64,000 nucleotides of DNA from UBA1141 sp963665155 (GTDB lineage Bacteria; Chloroflexota; Dehalococcoidia; Lucifugimonadales; UBA3495): NCBI GenBank assembly GCA_963665155.2, contig OY761986.2, forward strand, positions 1,116,001 to 1,180,000, written 5' to 3'. Shown piece after piece: positions 63,940 to 64,000 of this stretch; position 1 is the stretch's first letter, and every line of letters starts with the position of its first letter. The notes below the pieces were generated by a model. That model had not been told where the DNA came from, did no database searches, and worked only from the letters and a program-made list of their open reading frames with translations. The translations under genes were made by a program, and so were the position numbers.

Positions 63940-64000
63940 GGCGCTCCTCTAATTTTTGTATTGAGTTTGTCACAGTATATACAGTTTAGCTGGGCATCGG

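Overview
The window reads as a chromosomal segment of an uncultured bacterium, most likely a Chloroflexota member of the Dehalococcoidia/SAR202 type. This is an inference from gene content: a run of CitE-like lyases, a F420/FMN-type luciferase-like oxidoreductase, an MmgE/PrpD protein, a Rieske oxygenase, a ferredoxin-dependent 2-oxoacid oxidoreductase, and a two-domain ThyX. No rRNA or ribosomal protein gene is present to settle it.

Layout. 1-5616: an ADP-forming acyl-CoA synthetase (5' end outside the window), a flavin split-barrel protein and three tandem CitE-like lyase paralogues. 6005-9781: a very large CHAT-like/NTPase/TPR protein whose CHAT catalytic residues look lost. 9782-10193: dispersed and tandem repeats. 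10313-15688: LLM oxidoreductase, frameshifted MmgE/PrpD, an ECF sigma/RskA-type anti-sigma pair, a flavodoxin-like protein and a SRPBCC protein. 15797-18779: ThyX, then an AT-richer patch with an ImmA/IrrE peptidase and a zinc-ribbon partner. 18896-26827: a 2-oxoacid module on the minus strand (dihydrolipoamide dehydrogenase, 2-oxoacid:ferredoxin oxidoreductase alpha and beta, E2 acyltransferase, TPP enzyme), followed by an 18-bp minisatellite. 27494-30941: tatA facing a coupled rlmD-maf fusion/tatB/tatC operon. 31422-37225: thioredoxin, a selenocysteine tRNA, small damaged genes, an FKBP lipoprotein and a serine hydrolase. 37535-45587: a flavoprotein/membrane protein operon, glutamate dehydrogenase, nitroreductase, GlcG-like protein and Rieske oxygenase. 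45618-47599: an IS1182-type element. 48312-52426: a sensor kinase gene split by an IS701-type element, followed by a receiver/FlaH-KaiC-like ATPase fusion. 52921-64000: MetE-like protein, a large unknown gene, typA, HpaI-type aldolase, broken enoyl-CoA hydratase, a tiny secreted peptide, two lipoproteins (one a thioredoxin-fold redoxin) and a ComE-like TPP enzyme.

Functionally the segment combines catabolism of CoA-linked and carboxylic acids (acyl-CoA synthetase, CitE/HpaI aldolases, MmgE/PrpD, enoyl-CoA hydratase, Rieske oxygenase, 2-oxoacid oxidation) with protein export (Tat) and signalling (sigma/anti-sigma, kinase/receiver ATPase).

A striking global property is the number of single-base disruptions: about nine indels and one in-frame amber codon in otherwise coherent reading frames. 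Either the assembly carries indel errors or the region is decaying; positions are given so that reads can decide.
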